A DNA stretch of 64,000 nt from Amaranthus tricolor (GCF_026212465.1 NC_080053.1:5046287-5110286), one strand, 5' to 3'. Positions 39,873-51,146 are shown, counted from the first letter of the stretch. Made by a program: numbers and translations. The notes: generated from the letters alone by a model not told the origin.

Positions 39873-39947
39873 GTTGAATCAAATATGCCTATGAAAAATT
39901 TTAAAATGTAAGAGAGGATACCACATTCACCCTTTTTAAATGACTTC

Positions 39948-39956
39948 TATAAATAG
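39948..39956 (+). promoter_or_regulatory. TATA box of the small gene at 40010
   Basis: TATAAATAG stands 54 bp before the ATG. It is followed by a C/A-rich leader with repeated ACAAAACAAAAC directly before the start codon, typical of a plant core promoter and short 5' UTR. Confidence 0.75.
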
Positions 39957-40009
39957 TCTCGAAGACTCCAACCAAACTTCTCATACCCAAAACAAAACAA
40001 AACAAAGTT

Positions 40010-40414
40010 ATGGAAGTCTCATCATCTAACCTCAGTACCCATAACTACATTTCCCCACTATTAACCTGCTCTTTATCTTCAACTAAGCTTCCCATAGCTC
40101 AGTGGGTCCCACCAAAGAGCACCAAGAAAACAAGGGCAGGGATTAGGTGCGGGAAGAACACGAGTCTTATGGTGGAATTAGAGAGAGAATTAGCAGAGAT
40201 AAAAAATGAAGGAAGAGAATGGAGAGAGATGAAGAATTGTTGTGAAAATGGGAGTTCATCCACATCACTGGAATTATTAGAATGTTTAGAGAGAGAAGCT
40301 ATCATGGGAGATGATGAAGGACGTGAACCCACCGATTATAATCGGAGGGCTCAGATTTTTGATAAGAGTTCCAAGGTGTTTCAAGCTCTTAAACAACTTC
40401 GTTCGAGCTCTTAG
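40010..40414 (+). CDS. Small intronless plant protein, 134 aa, unknown function
   Basis: The ATG at 40010 follows a good TATA box and a purine/adenine-rich leader (AAAGTTATGG). The N-terminal ~45 residues are rich in Ser/Thr/Leu and low in acidic residues (MEVSSSNLSTHNYISPLLTC), like an organelle transit peptide. Next comes a charged helical segment (ELERELAEIKNEGREWREMK) and a conserved-looking C terminus (LECLEREAIMGDD, GREPTDYNRRAQIF, DKSSKVFQALK). That C terminus looks like a conserved plant-specific family, but I cannot name it. There are no transmembrane segments or catalytic motifs. Codon use, leader and TATA box together favour a real gene. A MITE sits just upstream and could shape its promoter. 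Function is unknown and plastid targeting is inferred only from composition. Confidence 0.8.
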   Translation: MEVSSSNLSTHNYISPLLTCSLSSTKLPIAQWVPPKSTKKTRAGIRCGKNTSLMVELERELAEIKNEGREWREMKNCCENGSSSTSLELLECLEREAIMGDDEGREPTDYNRRAQIFDKSSKVFQALKQLRSSS

Positions 40415-41720
40415 ACTTAAAAACTATTACTTTTTTGTTTTTTTTTTTTTAATAAATTTTATTTTGCCTATAATAAGCAAAATATATGTTTTGGTTTGGT
40501 TTAATTTTCCTTGCAGCTTAAATTTTGTTTTGTTGATTGAATCGAAAGTTTCTAGCTATTTTGGAAAATTACGTAGCCCCTAAATTCATGTATAAGCCTC
40601 CTTGTTCAGCTTTCAATGAATTAAATTGAATTACATAAAATTGAATCTAATTTATAGAACGAAACACTAAATAAATAGTGAAATGTGTAAATTTTAGTAA
40701 CAAATTAAAGGGAAATTTCATATGATAATCTTGAGATTTTAAGTTTTTTACATGATAACTAAAATTTTTAAAAATCTACATGGTAATCCTAAGGTGTATC
40801 AAATAGTTTTTTTTTTAAATTGAAATGTGATTTGAAATGGTGATTTGGATGAAAGATGGTAGAATTAGGGTTTATGTTTTGGAGGAAATGTTAAAATTGA
40901 TTGAATTTGAAATAATGAGTGGCATAGATAGATGTAACTTTAAAATTAACGTTTGCTAACGTTTTATATGCAAAAAGGTCACGTAGAACAATTTAGTAAA
41001 CCTTAGGATTACCACATAGATTTTTTAAAAGTTTTGGTTACCACGTAAAAATCCAAAACCTCAAAGTTACTACGTGGAATTTCCCTAGAAAATCAAATTG
41101 AAATAGAAAAAAAATATGTTGAAAATTGGTTTAAATATAGCATTTGGCAAATTAAAAAAATAAATTCAAATTTGTGTGAAATTCAATTCCATCGTTGTTT
41201 TAAAAATAATTTAAGTTTAAATTTTAATAATGACTTAGCATAGCTTTTTATTTATAATTTTATAATTAAAATTTATTATTTAAAATGAAATAATTATTCT
41301 CAAATATAACCTCAAGAGTTTTGAGAGATAATTACTATTCTTTTGTTTGGATAACATATTTAGAGAGGAAAAAAAAAATAAAAGAAACTCCTTTTCTTTC
41401 CTTTCCTTTTTTTTTCCTTTAAAATTCTTAATTTTAGTGTAAAAGTGGTGAGAAGTGTATTTCTTGAATTTTTTTAGCATATGGCCCAATGATAACTTTT
41501 AGGAAACTCCTATGCATAGATCAACTTACATATTGTAGTTAGGTCTGGCATATATCCTACATATTGGAGATTAATATTATGTCTCATTCTGTAACTAATG
41601 GATTTAACCTAATAGGAAATCCATTTAATCCAAATAATGTCTACTAACAAATTAAGATTTACATTGCGAAAATTTGAATGAATTAAGCAAAAATTATAAA
41701 AAAAATCAAAAAAATTAAGT
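40415..41720. other. 3' UTR and AT-rich spacer
   Basis: This is downstream sequence of the small gene followed by AT-rich DNA. A weak inverted similarity exists between 'gaaatttcatatgataatcttgag' (about 40712) and 'tcaaagttactacgtggaatttcc' (about 41061), with matching 'catgataac'/'ggttaccacgta' inside, so a decayed MITE may span 40710-41090. No gene is seen. Confidence 0.45.
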
Positions 41721-41724
41721 AATG

Positions 41725-42130
41725 TTTTAAAATATTTCTCAAAGTAAACACTTTTTTCTCAGAGTTAAAGTTTGAATTGTTCGCTGTTACTAACAATAAA
41801 TAAAGAGAACTGGTAAAGAAAAAGTCAAGTTCTTTTTTCACTGTTACTAACAGCGAACAAATACTTTAATGTTTTTTTACCAGATCCTTGTAGTAACTGT
41901 GAACAAAGGAACCTGATCAAAAAAGGTCAAGCTTCGCTGTTAGTAACAACGAACAAAAGTTTGACCCTGTTTTGATTAGGTAAAACCTTTGTTCGCTGTT
42001 ACTAACAACGAACAATAAAACTTGACTTTTTTTTTACCAGTCTTCTTTTTCGCTATTAGTAACAGCGAATTATCTAAACTTCAGCTCTGAGACAAAAGTG
42101 CTTACTTTAGAAAATATTTTAAAATATTAT
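41725..42130. mobile_element. Foldback element built from repeated 21-bp palindromes
   Basis: Long inverted ends pair over about 75 bp: ATTTTCTAAAGTAAGCACTT (right end, reverse strand) with ATTTCTCAAAGTAAACACTT (left), then TCTCAGAG...AAGTTT on both. Between them lie six variants of the palindrome TTCGCTGTTACTAACAGCGA, at about 41780, 41862, 41890, 41933, 41991 and 42052, separated by AAAGTTTGAC/GTCAAGTTT-type spacers that are themselves inverted. No ORF is present. It is non-autonomous and of unknown class. Confidence 0.85.
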
Positions 42131-43633
42131 TATTATTTAACTTTTAATATTATTTTGTTTATTTAGTTGAAATTTTCTACATTGGCAAAGAAAAAGATAT
42201 AGGTCATGAGCGTCAAGGCTTTAGAGACAGAGACGCAAAAGATTTGAAAATGCAATTACGAAGTTTAAGAGAAAAGAAGAGACTGAGAGATTATAGTATG
42301 AATTGATAAAGAAAGGAATTCTTTTATTATAATGATTGATCAATACTCATTTTAGGTTTTTTAAAGCTTTCAACAAAGTTGTATTTAATATTTTGGTCTC
42401 AATTAAATGTATAATTCTAATCTTCACCTAGCTAATTTAATATTTAATAAATAAAAATTAGTCCAATGAATAAAAACAGGTTTATAAACAATAAAAGGAT
42501 TTCCTTTGTACTTTCTTCGTTCTCTTTTGTTCTTTTCACATTCCCAATTTGAAAATTTTAAAAGATTCTTCTTATTTAGAATCATTCTATTTTAGTAACT
42601 AATAGAATAGAATTTAAGAAAATTATTACAGTTACACTATAATCTATAAAAATTAATTTACATTTTAAAATTATTACATCTATCTAAAAAAATTTAAAAA
42701 GGTTTTTAGCAATGGAATAATGAAATTATCCTATATAGAATTTTCTTTTCTTAATATATTTAAGGATCAAATTTCCTAGAGACAGAAAGAAATGGTCATA
42801 TTGATTTTCTCATAGTTGGTGAGAATGAGACTATTAATATAAGAATGAAGAAAATATCTAACTATAAAGATCTGTTTGGATTGAATGTAAATTTTTAAAA
42901 GGTAAATAAAAATTAAAGTAGAAAAAAAAATAAAGTTAAATAGATGATTAAGAAATTTGATTGTTAAAAAGGTAGAAGAATTATTTAAAAAGTAATAAAC
43001 AATGGATAAAATAGCAATAATTCCCTTATGCTGAGTATAAATTTACCTCAAGAGAGTGAGTGGGGGAATTCTTTTCCTCCAAATGAGCACAATTTTCACA
43101 ATTATATTAATTACTTTAATTTTTTTTTATCTCCATCACATTTACTCTATTAATTTGACTTTTTTTTTTTATCCCTTTTAAGTATTTTTACCCTTAATCC
43201 GAGCAAACCCAATCCAACTTATAACTCTCTTGGTGGAGATTTGAAAAACATTTGGTGGCATGGAAAATAAGCCCCACCAAATGGAGCTAGAAAGCAAATT
43301 CCCAGTACGCTGAATGTAGGCAATGGCATGAAAGTAGTATGTAATTAAAGTTGGTATAATGACAGTTTACTAGTTTAGCAGCCATAACAATTGATTGGAG
43401 CACAGGCATTGGAGTATCCATATTCCACAATATGACTAAAATCAGAAATCAGAACTCAGAAGTGCAAGCTCGAATGGGAAAATTATGCCATCAACAGCAT
43501 TAATCATCTGAAATTCGATTCGATTTGAATCACAAAAAAGCCTCATATTCTGAAACACAGGAAATAGTAAAGACAGTTGGTATTATTAGATTCAAGGCTA
43601 AGTACAGTTTTGTTTCGATGACTGGAGACCATG
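42131..43633. other. AT-rich intergenic spacer
   Basis: This is 1.5 kb of low-complexity AT-rich sequence between the foldback element and the 3' end of the QCR10 gene. The final few hundred bases before 43634 are probably the 3' UTR of that gene. No ORF, RNA or repeat family is recognised. Confidence 0.5.
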
Positions 43634-46600
43634 TTAATTCTCCTCCTGTGGCTTGTCAATAAAAGTCCTCTTGATCCAACCCCATGGCTGTCAACAACAA
43701 GAAATAAAGTATGTCAGATTAGTTTAGAATAGCATGGTCAGCCAAGCCCAAATTTGACATACAAAAATACCAAGAAATGGCATGGCATAAAATAGCTTCT
43801 CTATCTTTCAAGAAATGGTACAGCCAAAGTTTGTCTAACATATGCAAGTCTATCTTTAAAAAAAGGTAAGGCAAAGAAATGGCAGTACAACTCCTTTAAA
43901 CATGGCTAAATTGAGTTTTGTAAAACAAGCACCAAATATACTGAATTCACATCCAGAATGTTTATACATCTCTTCTTTGATCATTGGACGAGTTTCCATA
44001 TTAGAATAGAATTTTGATTCACCTTAAGTTCTTAATCAAAGAAAACCCTTAGTTTGAATCCACTCATTCTGATGACAATACAAACTAATACAATATCATG
44101 GAGTAGCACACACCCGCAACGATTAAATGTTTTCATGACCTCGTATGAAGTTAAGCCTTAGGGAAAACATGGGCACTCTAGTTATAAGTAGAGAGTGCAA
44201 TTACATAGGTGCTCCAATTCTTAAGTCGAGTCAAACTATTCATAAACTTCTTTTGGTTCATCAAGGTCAGAGTGGCACTCATTACCCACCAAAGTAATGG
44301 GTTTTAAAGTTTAAACCATAAGATCTCCTTAGAGGAGGCTAGTAAAGAATACAATCTATCTCCAAAACACATTGCAACCCAAAAAATCAAAAAACGCCTC
44401 ACGAACTCTTAGGGTGTTTGGCAAATGATTCTTGTTTGACCAACTAAAAGTGTTAGTTGTTTTGGCTAAATTTTAAGGAAATTGGATAAGACGTTTGTTA
44501 TGGGAGATATTTAGTAAAATCTTTATTAAAAAAAGTGGGTCCACAAACCAATAACAAAGAACTAAGCTAACGAAACTAGCTTTTTCAGCTTTTCAGCCAG
44601 CAGGCTGAAAATCTATTTACCAATTTTATTTTATTTATTTATTTAATTTAATTTTATTTATTTTTTTTTTTTTTGCATTTTAACCAACCAACAAACCAAA
44701 TAAAAGGTGATTTACCAAATACCCAAAAAGACATTAAACTAAACATAGAATACATATATGTAACTTAGTTTCAAAAGGCGCAAGGCGTACAAAATGGTCT
44801 AGAACAGTAAGCGCAACGCGAAAGTACGAGTTTTTTTATAAGGTGACGCACACCTTTTGCTCAAACGCTTATTAAACAAATCCTAAACATATTTGGTACT
44901 TTAGACAATATCATAATCATATAATAATTGCATAAAAGATCTAAAATATTCGTTATCGTGACATAGTGTTAAATGGCACAAAAGGTTCTTAAACCCATAT
45001 CCTAAAGCATTCTCGCTAAACATTCTGACTAATTCTTATCACATTTTTATCAAAGGAGATAAGAGGGAAGACGGAAAACCTAGAAGAGAAGAAAAAAAGA
45101 ACAATCAAGAACAAAAAGACAAAAAATCGAAGTGGAAAATCATAAAGGAATGCAAAGAAACTTGAAAGAAAATCCATTCAAAAGAAGTAAACAAAAGTCA
45201 GAGGAATCTGAAAGAAAAAAACAAAAGAAAGAAAAATGAAAATTGATGAAGCCAGAAGTAGAGAAGAAGAAAGATGAACAACCTAGAAGAGAAGATAGAA
45301 AAATGACTGTAGAAGAATGCAGAGAAAAAGGAAAAAAAGACAAAAAGAGGGATAAGGTACCTTGTCGTGGTGAAGGCACTAGGAAAGAAGTTCGCAAAAT
45401 TTTAAGGCTCCACGCAAATTCATTATTCATCCTTGTTTTTCCTTTTACTCTCTCTCTTTGATAAAGTCATAATTCTTTATTATGTCTAATTGTTTAACGA
45501 TTGATTATCAAAGCATGCTTTCTCCCAAATGAAATCAAAAAAGTAAAAAAAGTGTGGCCGAGGAGCAATAAAGCGCTAGAAAACAGGCGCCTTTGTATTT
45601 TGAACTCGGACTAAAAAAAAGCAATGTAGACATTATTTGATGCGTACCTTGGAAAAGTGCAAATGGATTAGAATGTATTAGAATCTTAGACTTATAAAAA
45701 GAGTCATAGTAGAAAGATGAGAGTAGCGGAAATGCGAATGTTTCGATGGATGAGTGGGTATACATTGAGGGATTGAATTCAAAATAAAGTTGCAAATATC
45801 GAAGAAAAGATGAAAAAGAATCGTTTAAGATTGTTTTTACATGTGCAAGACGTAATATTAGCAAACCTGTAAGGAAAATAGAAAGTTGAAGCTCGAACGA
45901 TTTAAAAAGAGGGCGAGGAAGACAAAAAAATAACTAGAAGGACAATTGGAAATGATATGAATTACCTAGACTTACAAATTGAAATGGTAGGAAATCAGAA
46001 TGAATGGAGAAGAAGAATCAATGTGGACGACCATTAAAACTGATATATTAGTTCATATAGCCGACCCCAACCTTTTGGGATTAAGGCTATGGCATTGTTG
46101 TTGTTGTTGTCGTCGTCGTTGTCTCATGTTTTGTAAATCCTATTTCTCTTTCCTCAACACTTCAACTTCATTTTTTTTGTTTGATTATAGGATAGGCTAA
46201 GGGATGCTTAAGGATTATGTGAGAATCAAACCCAATAACTTTCCAGTAAAGTGGTACTTAGTCTCAACTAAGAGAAAACCCGATCTTCTTGACTTTGTGC
46301 TTTGAATCTACTGCTTTTTTATGAAGAATTGAAGATTCAGGGGAGCACCGTCTCTACAATTGCCTTCCATCCATTAAAATGAGATTCCTCAAATATTTGT
46401 TAGAGGCAACTACCTTCTTTTTAGATTTAAAATTTTTTGTTTTGGAGTGAAATCCTGATTTGTGTTGATCAAAATTCAATTTTTTAAAACTTACAGAGTG
46501 GAGCTTAAGGGTACATCGGAACACACACGTGCCCTCAATTTATGGCTAGAGCCTAGCTATATAGGTGCTAATATTCAAAAAGTTGTCAAAGTATTCATAA

Positions 46601-47763
46601 GTGTATTGCTTCATCAAGGTGGAGAACTAGCACCCATAATGACCAATTTCAATAATGGAGTTTAAACTGCTATAAATGGATTAGTACTAGTTATAATCCA
46701 ATCTTATTAGAAATATCCAGTCTAAATTCTTAAAAGAAAGCTTAGGCACTCTCAATTCTTGTTTATGTCAAAAACAATCAAACTTAACATATAATACATG
46801 TCTCAAAGCAAGAAATTTGATACGCTTCCATCATACTCCTCATTTCCTCGAGTTTGCCTCATTAACCAATAAAACTTCCAAACATAGCCACAATTACAAT
46901 AACAAAAGAGTTTGGTTTCTCATATCCAGAACCACAAGAACTAAACCTTTAACTAAGGGAACCTTACACATCATCATTTCTAGCTACAACGTTATTCACT
47001 GTTGAGCTACAATACATGTAAAGTAATTTCACTTTTTATTTATCTTTTCTTCATCAAATCAAGTCATGCTAATAGCTTAGGTGATTGATTGAAGCAACAA
47101 GCACCAATGAAAGATCAAGTATATTGATCCTTTTTAGGCAAAAAAACCCAATATTCATTGAATAAAAGCATAAGTCCCAAGAATAAAGCTTCAATGTTCT
47201 ACTAAATCAATCAAAGACCCAAATGCCAATCTTCTAAATCATCAAACAAGAACCAAAATTCCAAATCCCACATAATTAACATCTGTGAGAGCAATATGAA
47301 GTACATAAAACCACCTCATAATTCAAGCAAATCAATCAAAAATCACCAGCTAAAACATTAATCTGCAGATTTAACCCCAAAATTTCAGCAATCGCCAGAA
47401 AAGTACTTTCACTAATCATGCAATTCATTGTCAACCTTTCCTCTCACCTACCTTTTGTTAGATAAGAATCAACCCAAACCCAAATCTACTTATTTAAATA
47501 ACTTGCATCAAATCAATTAAGATTTTAAAACTTTTACATAGTTCATCCTCTCGAGCCCAGAACAAGAACTTTCAATAAAAACACATCAATTTGGACAAAA
47601 TTGTAAGACATGAGAAATAAACCAATAAAAAAAGATGTACCTGGACGAGATAAAGGCCGGCAGTGGCAGCAGCAACACCCCAACCAACGGCGGCTTGAAT
47701 ATCGGTAGGTTGAGGTCTCATTGATGGCTTCAAAAATTTGAACATTCCTGTTGATCCCATCAT
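43634..47763 (-). CDS. QCR10: Cytochrome bc1 complex subunit QCR10 (6.7 kDa), 2 exons
   Basis: Exon 1 is 47763-47641 (41 codons) and exon 2 is 43687-43634 (17 codons plus TAA). The 3.95-kb intron is GT-AG and phase 0. The 58-aa product has a short basic N terminus (MFKFLKPSMRPQPTDIQAA), one hydrophobic segment (GWGVAAATAGLYLVQ) and a C-terminal PWGWIKRTFIDKPQEE. Those features match the plant 6.7-kDa subunit of mitochondrial complex III, a single-span inner-membrane accessory protein. Two ATGs are adjacent, and the upstream one at 47763 is taken. The intron contains a MITE (44412-44724) and an RTE LINE tail (45700-46125). In Arabidopsis this gene neighbours the SHPRH homologue, as it does here, which supports the call. 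The second exon is too short to be found by ORF search alone. Confidence 0.88.
44412..44724. mobile_element. Probable MITE in the QCR10 intron
   Basis: The left end GGGTGTTTGGCAAATGATTC is mirrored by the right end, which reads GGGTATTTGGTAAATCACC on the opposite strand. Both are followed by TTGTTTGACCAACTA / TTTGGTTTGTTGGTTGG. GGGTGTTTGG ends are typical of PIF/Harbinger or hAT MITEs. No clear target duplication is visible, so the superfamily is open. Confidence 0.55.
44765..44880. repeat. Dispersed AAGGCGC-type repeat in the QCR10 intron
   Basis: AAAAGGCGCAAGGCGTAC, AGCGCAACGCGAAAGTACG and GGTGACGCACACC are GC-rich words of the same type as those at 8640-8770. It is a dispersed repeat of unknown origin. 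Confidence 0.4.
45700..46125 (+). pseudogene. RTE-type LINE 3' end with (TTG)n tail
   Basis: Decayed RT C-terminal motifs are readable on the plus strand across frames (AEMRMFRWMSG near 45730, RGRGRQK near 45910, EWRRRINVDDH near 46000). The conserved 3' terminus follows: GCCGACCCCAACCTTTTGGG, ATTAAGGCTATGGC, then ATTGTTGTTGTTGTTG and derived TCG repeats. A TTG microsatellite tail rather than poly(A) is typical of plant RTE-clade LINEs. The copy is 5'-truncated and dead. Confidence 0.85.
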
Positions 47764-47974
47764 TTTCTTCCTACGTCGATGTGTTTTACAATCCTTTTTC
47801 GATTGGATTTTGAATGAAAGAACCCTAGATTAGAATATGCTTTGCACTTTTCTATTTTTCTTCGGTCAGACGAGAAATTTGTTTAAATTTTAGGTGCTTG
47901 AGAATTTGAGATGCATTGCTGGCCAAAGTAAAACATTATATTAATTTAAAAGAAAGACATCTAAAATTAACAAA

Positions 47975-48046
47975 GGGCATTTGGTCTAGTGGTATGATTC
48001 TCGCTTAGGGTGCGAGAGGTCCCGAGTTCAATTCTCGGAATGCCCC
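47975..48046 (+). tRNA. tRNA-Pro (anticodon AGG)
   Basis: This is a 72-nt cloverleaf. The acceptor stem GGGCATT pairs with AATGCCC, with discriminator C at 48046. The D-arm contains TGGTCTAGTGGTATGA (A box). The anticodon stem TCTCGC/GCGAGA encloses the loop TTAGGGT with AGG at the anticodon. The T-arm CCGAG-TTCAATT-CTCGG contains the B box. CCA is not encoded and there is no intron. A TTTTTTT run at about 48070 serves as the Pol III terminator. It lies 211 bp from the divergent QCR10 start codon. Confidence 0.97.
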
Positions 48047-48953
48047 TAAAATTAATTTTCTTGTTGATTTTTTTATTTTTTATCTAATAAATCCTTAAGT
48101 AATCACTTACAATCTTAAATAAAAATGTCGATCCCAACTTTAACTTATAGTCAAACACTCGGAAAGAGATTTCTTTATTTTTTTTTCTTTGTAAAAATTA
48201 AGCGCATGATGAGCAACTCAAGTCTTTAATCTTGAAATTAACAAGACTAATTAATTAACAAGACTAAAAATTAAGCGCATGATGAGCAACTTTATTTTTT
48301 ATTTTTTTTTTATTTTCGTATTAACAAGACTAAAAATTAAAATTTTCCGTGAACAATAGTTACTAATTAATTAAAGTCTTTAATCTTGAAAGTGAATATG
48401 AATCTTGTCAAACTTGAACTAGAAAATGGAACACAGCTTTACAAGAGGATAATAAAATTTTTCCCAACAAGGTAGACCGTTCCTTTGTCCAAAACGCCAT
48501 GCATAAATATTTCGATTTGATTGTTATACAAAACTATGATTATGAGAATGATTAGTAGTATAAATTTTTCACAAACTATAACATGTTATTTCCATGGTAA
48601 AGAAACTTCATAAAATATTTTCTTTCCTTTGTAATTTTTCATTACCACCTGATATAGCATTTACATATAACAATGTAATAAAATGAATTTTGTCAAGAAA
48701 ATGAAATGATTGAAGTAGAACAAATATAAACATTAAACTTGTCTAGAGGGTTTTTTATAAAAACTACACTAAATATTCATTAAAATTTCCACAATTTGAT
48801 ACAACTGCCAAAAGAACAGTTAAATAAAAAAAAATCTTCCCAACACATATTCACACTTGTCTAGGAAGTCTCCACCTTTAATAACTACTTGTACCAAGGA
48901 TTTCCCAACTCTTTTTTTTAATTACTTTTTAATGTGTGATCCAAATCAAAGTT
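48047..48953. other. Spacer between tRNA-Pro and MYB gene
   Basis: AT-rich spacer. ATTAAGCGCATGATGAGCAA and CT occur twice (about 48199 and 48268), as do AACAAGACTAAAAATTAA and AAGTCTTTAATCTTGAAA, so this segment has undergone small direct duplications. The last stretch before 48954 is probably the MYB 3' UTR. Confidence 0.65.
48068..48084 (+). terminator. Pol III terminator of tRNA-Pro
   Basis: Oligo-T runs begin about 20 nt after the tRNA 3' end, the normal signal for RNA polymerase III release. Confidence 0.7.
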
Positions 48954-50639
48954 TCAAGCTGTAAAATAGCCAGACTGAAAGCTGTTTGTTTCACACCATG
49001 CAACCTGATCCATGGTAGACCCAATATCACTATACAGCTGATAATTATTAGGTAAATTAGTAGAAGGGTATTCTCCAAACCCATAGTTGTAACTAAACAT
49101 GCTCAATAAAGAAGCATCAAAATTCTGATCACTATCAACACCAACAGTCTCTTCAAGAGGTAGCATCACTTGGGATTCTTGTGTTGGTTGTTCGAAGTTT
49201 TCCGAGCTTGGTGTAGTGCTCCAAATCGGATTTTCGTCGATGATATATCCACATAAATTATCCACATCCATATCAGTAATTGGGTCGGATTTGTTCATAC
49301 TATCTGGTGCTATGAATTGGGCATCAGTGAGCTCTGTAGTTAGTGCACCCAAATTGGTATGATTGCATTCAAAGTTGATGGTATTCTGCATTTCAGTGTC
49401 TTCAGAAGGCAATGAATTTGATTGAGACTGATGATCATCTGAGAAGTTTAATGAGGTTGAATTCAACGAAATTCGATGATGATTGGAAGGTTTAGAAGCA
49501 TTATTGTTGATATAAGTTTTGGATTTGTTTTGGGTAGGAAGGAGATTATGAGTGTTGGGGTCTAAACCTTGAGCAAGGAGCTTTTTCTTGATGCAAGAGT
49601 TCCAGAAATTCTTGACCTCATTGTCAGTTCTACCTGGGAGATGTTTGGCAATTTGAGCCCATCTATTTCCAAGTATTCTATGAACTTCAATGATGGTTCT
49701 CTCCTCTTCCTCTGTAAATGAGCCCCTCCTAAGATCTGGTCTCAAGTAGTTTATCCACCTCAATCTGCAGCTCTTTCCACATCTTTGAAGACCTGCATCA
49801 ACAATTTCCTCACTTATATAAGCGAATTCACTTTACATCACGGGCCATGGCCCAAGTCATTTGATATTGAAAACATAACATAAAATAGAAGAGTGGTATG
49901 CAGTCAAGTTGGTTCAACACACCTATAGTGGTGATTATTATATTATGGATTTGCCCCGTTTACAATAAGACTTGAATATAAAATATATATGTACTTCCAC
50001 AACTACAGTATGTGCTGCCACTATTTTGTACAAAATCATCCCCAATAATTATTAATTATAGTAAAGGTAGCTTTAACAATATCTAACCTTAGCGATAGGG
50101 GCGGAGCAAAGATTATTAGGGACCTATTTACTTTTTGATGTTTAGAAAATTAAAACTCTTTGTAAATGGGGACCACAATTTTTGCAAAAATGTAACATTG
50201 GTAGTTTCTAAACTGCTAACTAACAATATCATAGGAAGACACATCATCAATTGAGCTACTTGACTGATGAACTATAAGAGTTTATTAATATATGAGGCTT
50301 TTATTTTCTAGGAGCCCTAGCCAGTCAGACACTTGAATGGGCCTCTGCCCATGATTCTTGAAGCCGGCCCTATATGATTAGGATTAAGGCTTTGCATTGT
50401 TGTTGATAATAGGACACGTAGATATCTAAAAAAGTGGGGTATATGTAAAAAGTGAAAGTATATTTGTAAAGTAGCAATAGAGTCAAAAGTGAGGATAGAA
50501 CACAAGTACCTGCTAATTTGGGGACAGAGCTCCAAGAAGTATGGCCATGAATGGTGATGTGGGTAATTAGTTTTTCATCTTCTTCTGGAGACCATAATCC
50601 TCTCTTTACTTTCTGTTTGCTGCAGCATTGATGACCCAT
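48954..50639 (-). CDS. R2R3-MYB transcription factor, MYB26/MYB103-type
   Basis: Exon 1 is 50639-50510 and exon 2 is 49792-48954. The junction is GT-AG and phase 1, giving 322 aa. R2 (about 13-63) has [22 protein letters not shown] and [18 protein letters not shown]3 (about 66-116) has [34 protein letters not shown] and VKNFWNS. It then runs into [19 protein letters not shown] and a Ser/Asn/acidic C-terminal activation-like region. The start [16 protein letters not shown] and the [19 protein letters not shown] string resemble MYB26/MYB67/MYB103, regulators of secondary wall thickening in anthers and fibres (family knowledge). The exact orthologue is uncertain. The second intron usual in R3 is absent. 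A GTTGTTGATGCAG acceptor and an AAGGTACTTG-type donor define the single 717-bp intron. Confidence 0.9.
50365..50410 (+). repeat. Short RTE LINE tail fragment in the MYB intron
   Basis: CCCTATATGATTAGGATTAA, then GGCTTTGCATTGTTGTTG, matches the terminal part of the LINE tail at 46050-46105 (ATTAAGGCTATGGCATTG). It is only a few dozen bases, a dead 3' end. Confidence 0.6.
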
Positions 50640-51146
50640 TTTTTATCACTCTTTTCCCCTACACATGTACTTGGCTACTCTTCTAATCATGAGAAAATGA
50701 CTTGACTATGTATGTATTTATAAATATAATTAGATAGTTTTATACAATAATCCAATGCTTAACAATACATTTTTTATAACATGCTGGTAATGGATGGTGT
50801 ACTGTAAAATGTAAAAAATAAAAATAAAACTTGTAGTGAGAAGTGATAAAAGGAAATTATGAGCTGGAAAATTTAAACTTGGGGTTCACTCATACTTAGA
50901 AACACAATAGTATTTGTAGGATATATTTAAGCTTGCTCAACTATTTGTTCTCTCTTGGAAGCTTCAAGATTAAGCTCATTTGAGACAATCTTGAACAACA
51001 TTACCAACTTGGAAAATGATTTTGCTTACATAATCAAGCCAACCTTGACACTTAATAATGGACATATAAAGAAATATCCTCACAACAAATTTTTATATAT
51101 TAAGAAAAAATATATAGATCGATTGATTTAGTTTTATATAAAAGTC

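Larger units (their letters stand above)
35607..39940. other. LTR-rich intergenic spacer
   Basis: This 4.3-kb stretch contains the 3' UTR of the SHPRH-like gene, a (TA)n tract, a solo LTR (36577-37070), a dispersed repeat (37360-37550), a second probable LTR (37795-38611), a G-box and a MITE. The ORF at 37090-37323 has no recognisable similarity and is not called. Confidence 0.6.

Noticed and set aside
45140..45461. Overlapping ORFs on both strands in the QCR10 intron
   Set aside because: The sequence is a purine-rich (GAA/AGA) tract, which yields long Lys/Glu/Arg or Phe/Ser/Leu frames by composition alone. No homology or promoter is seen.
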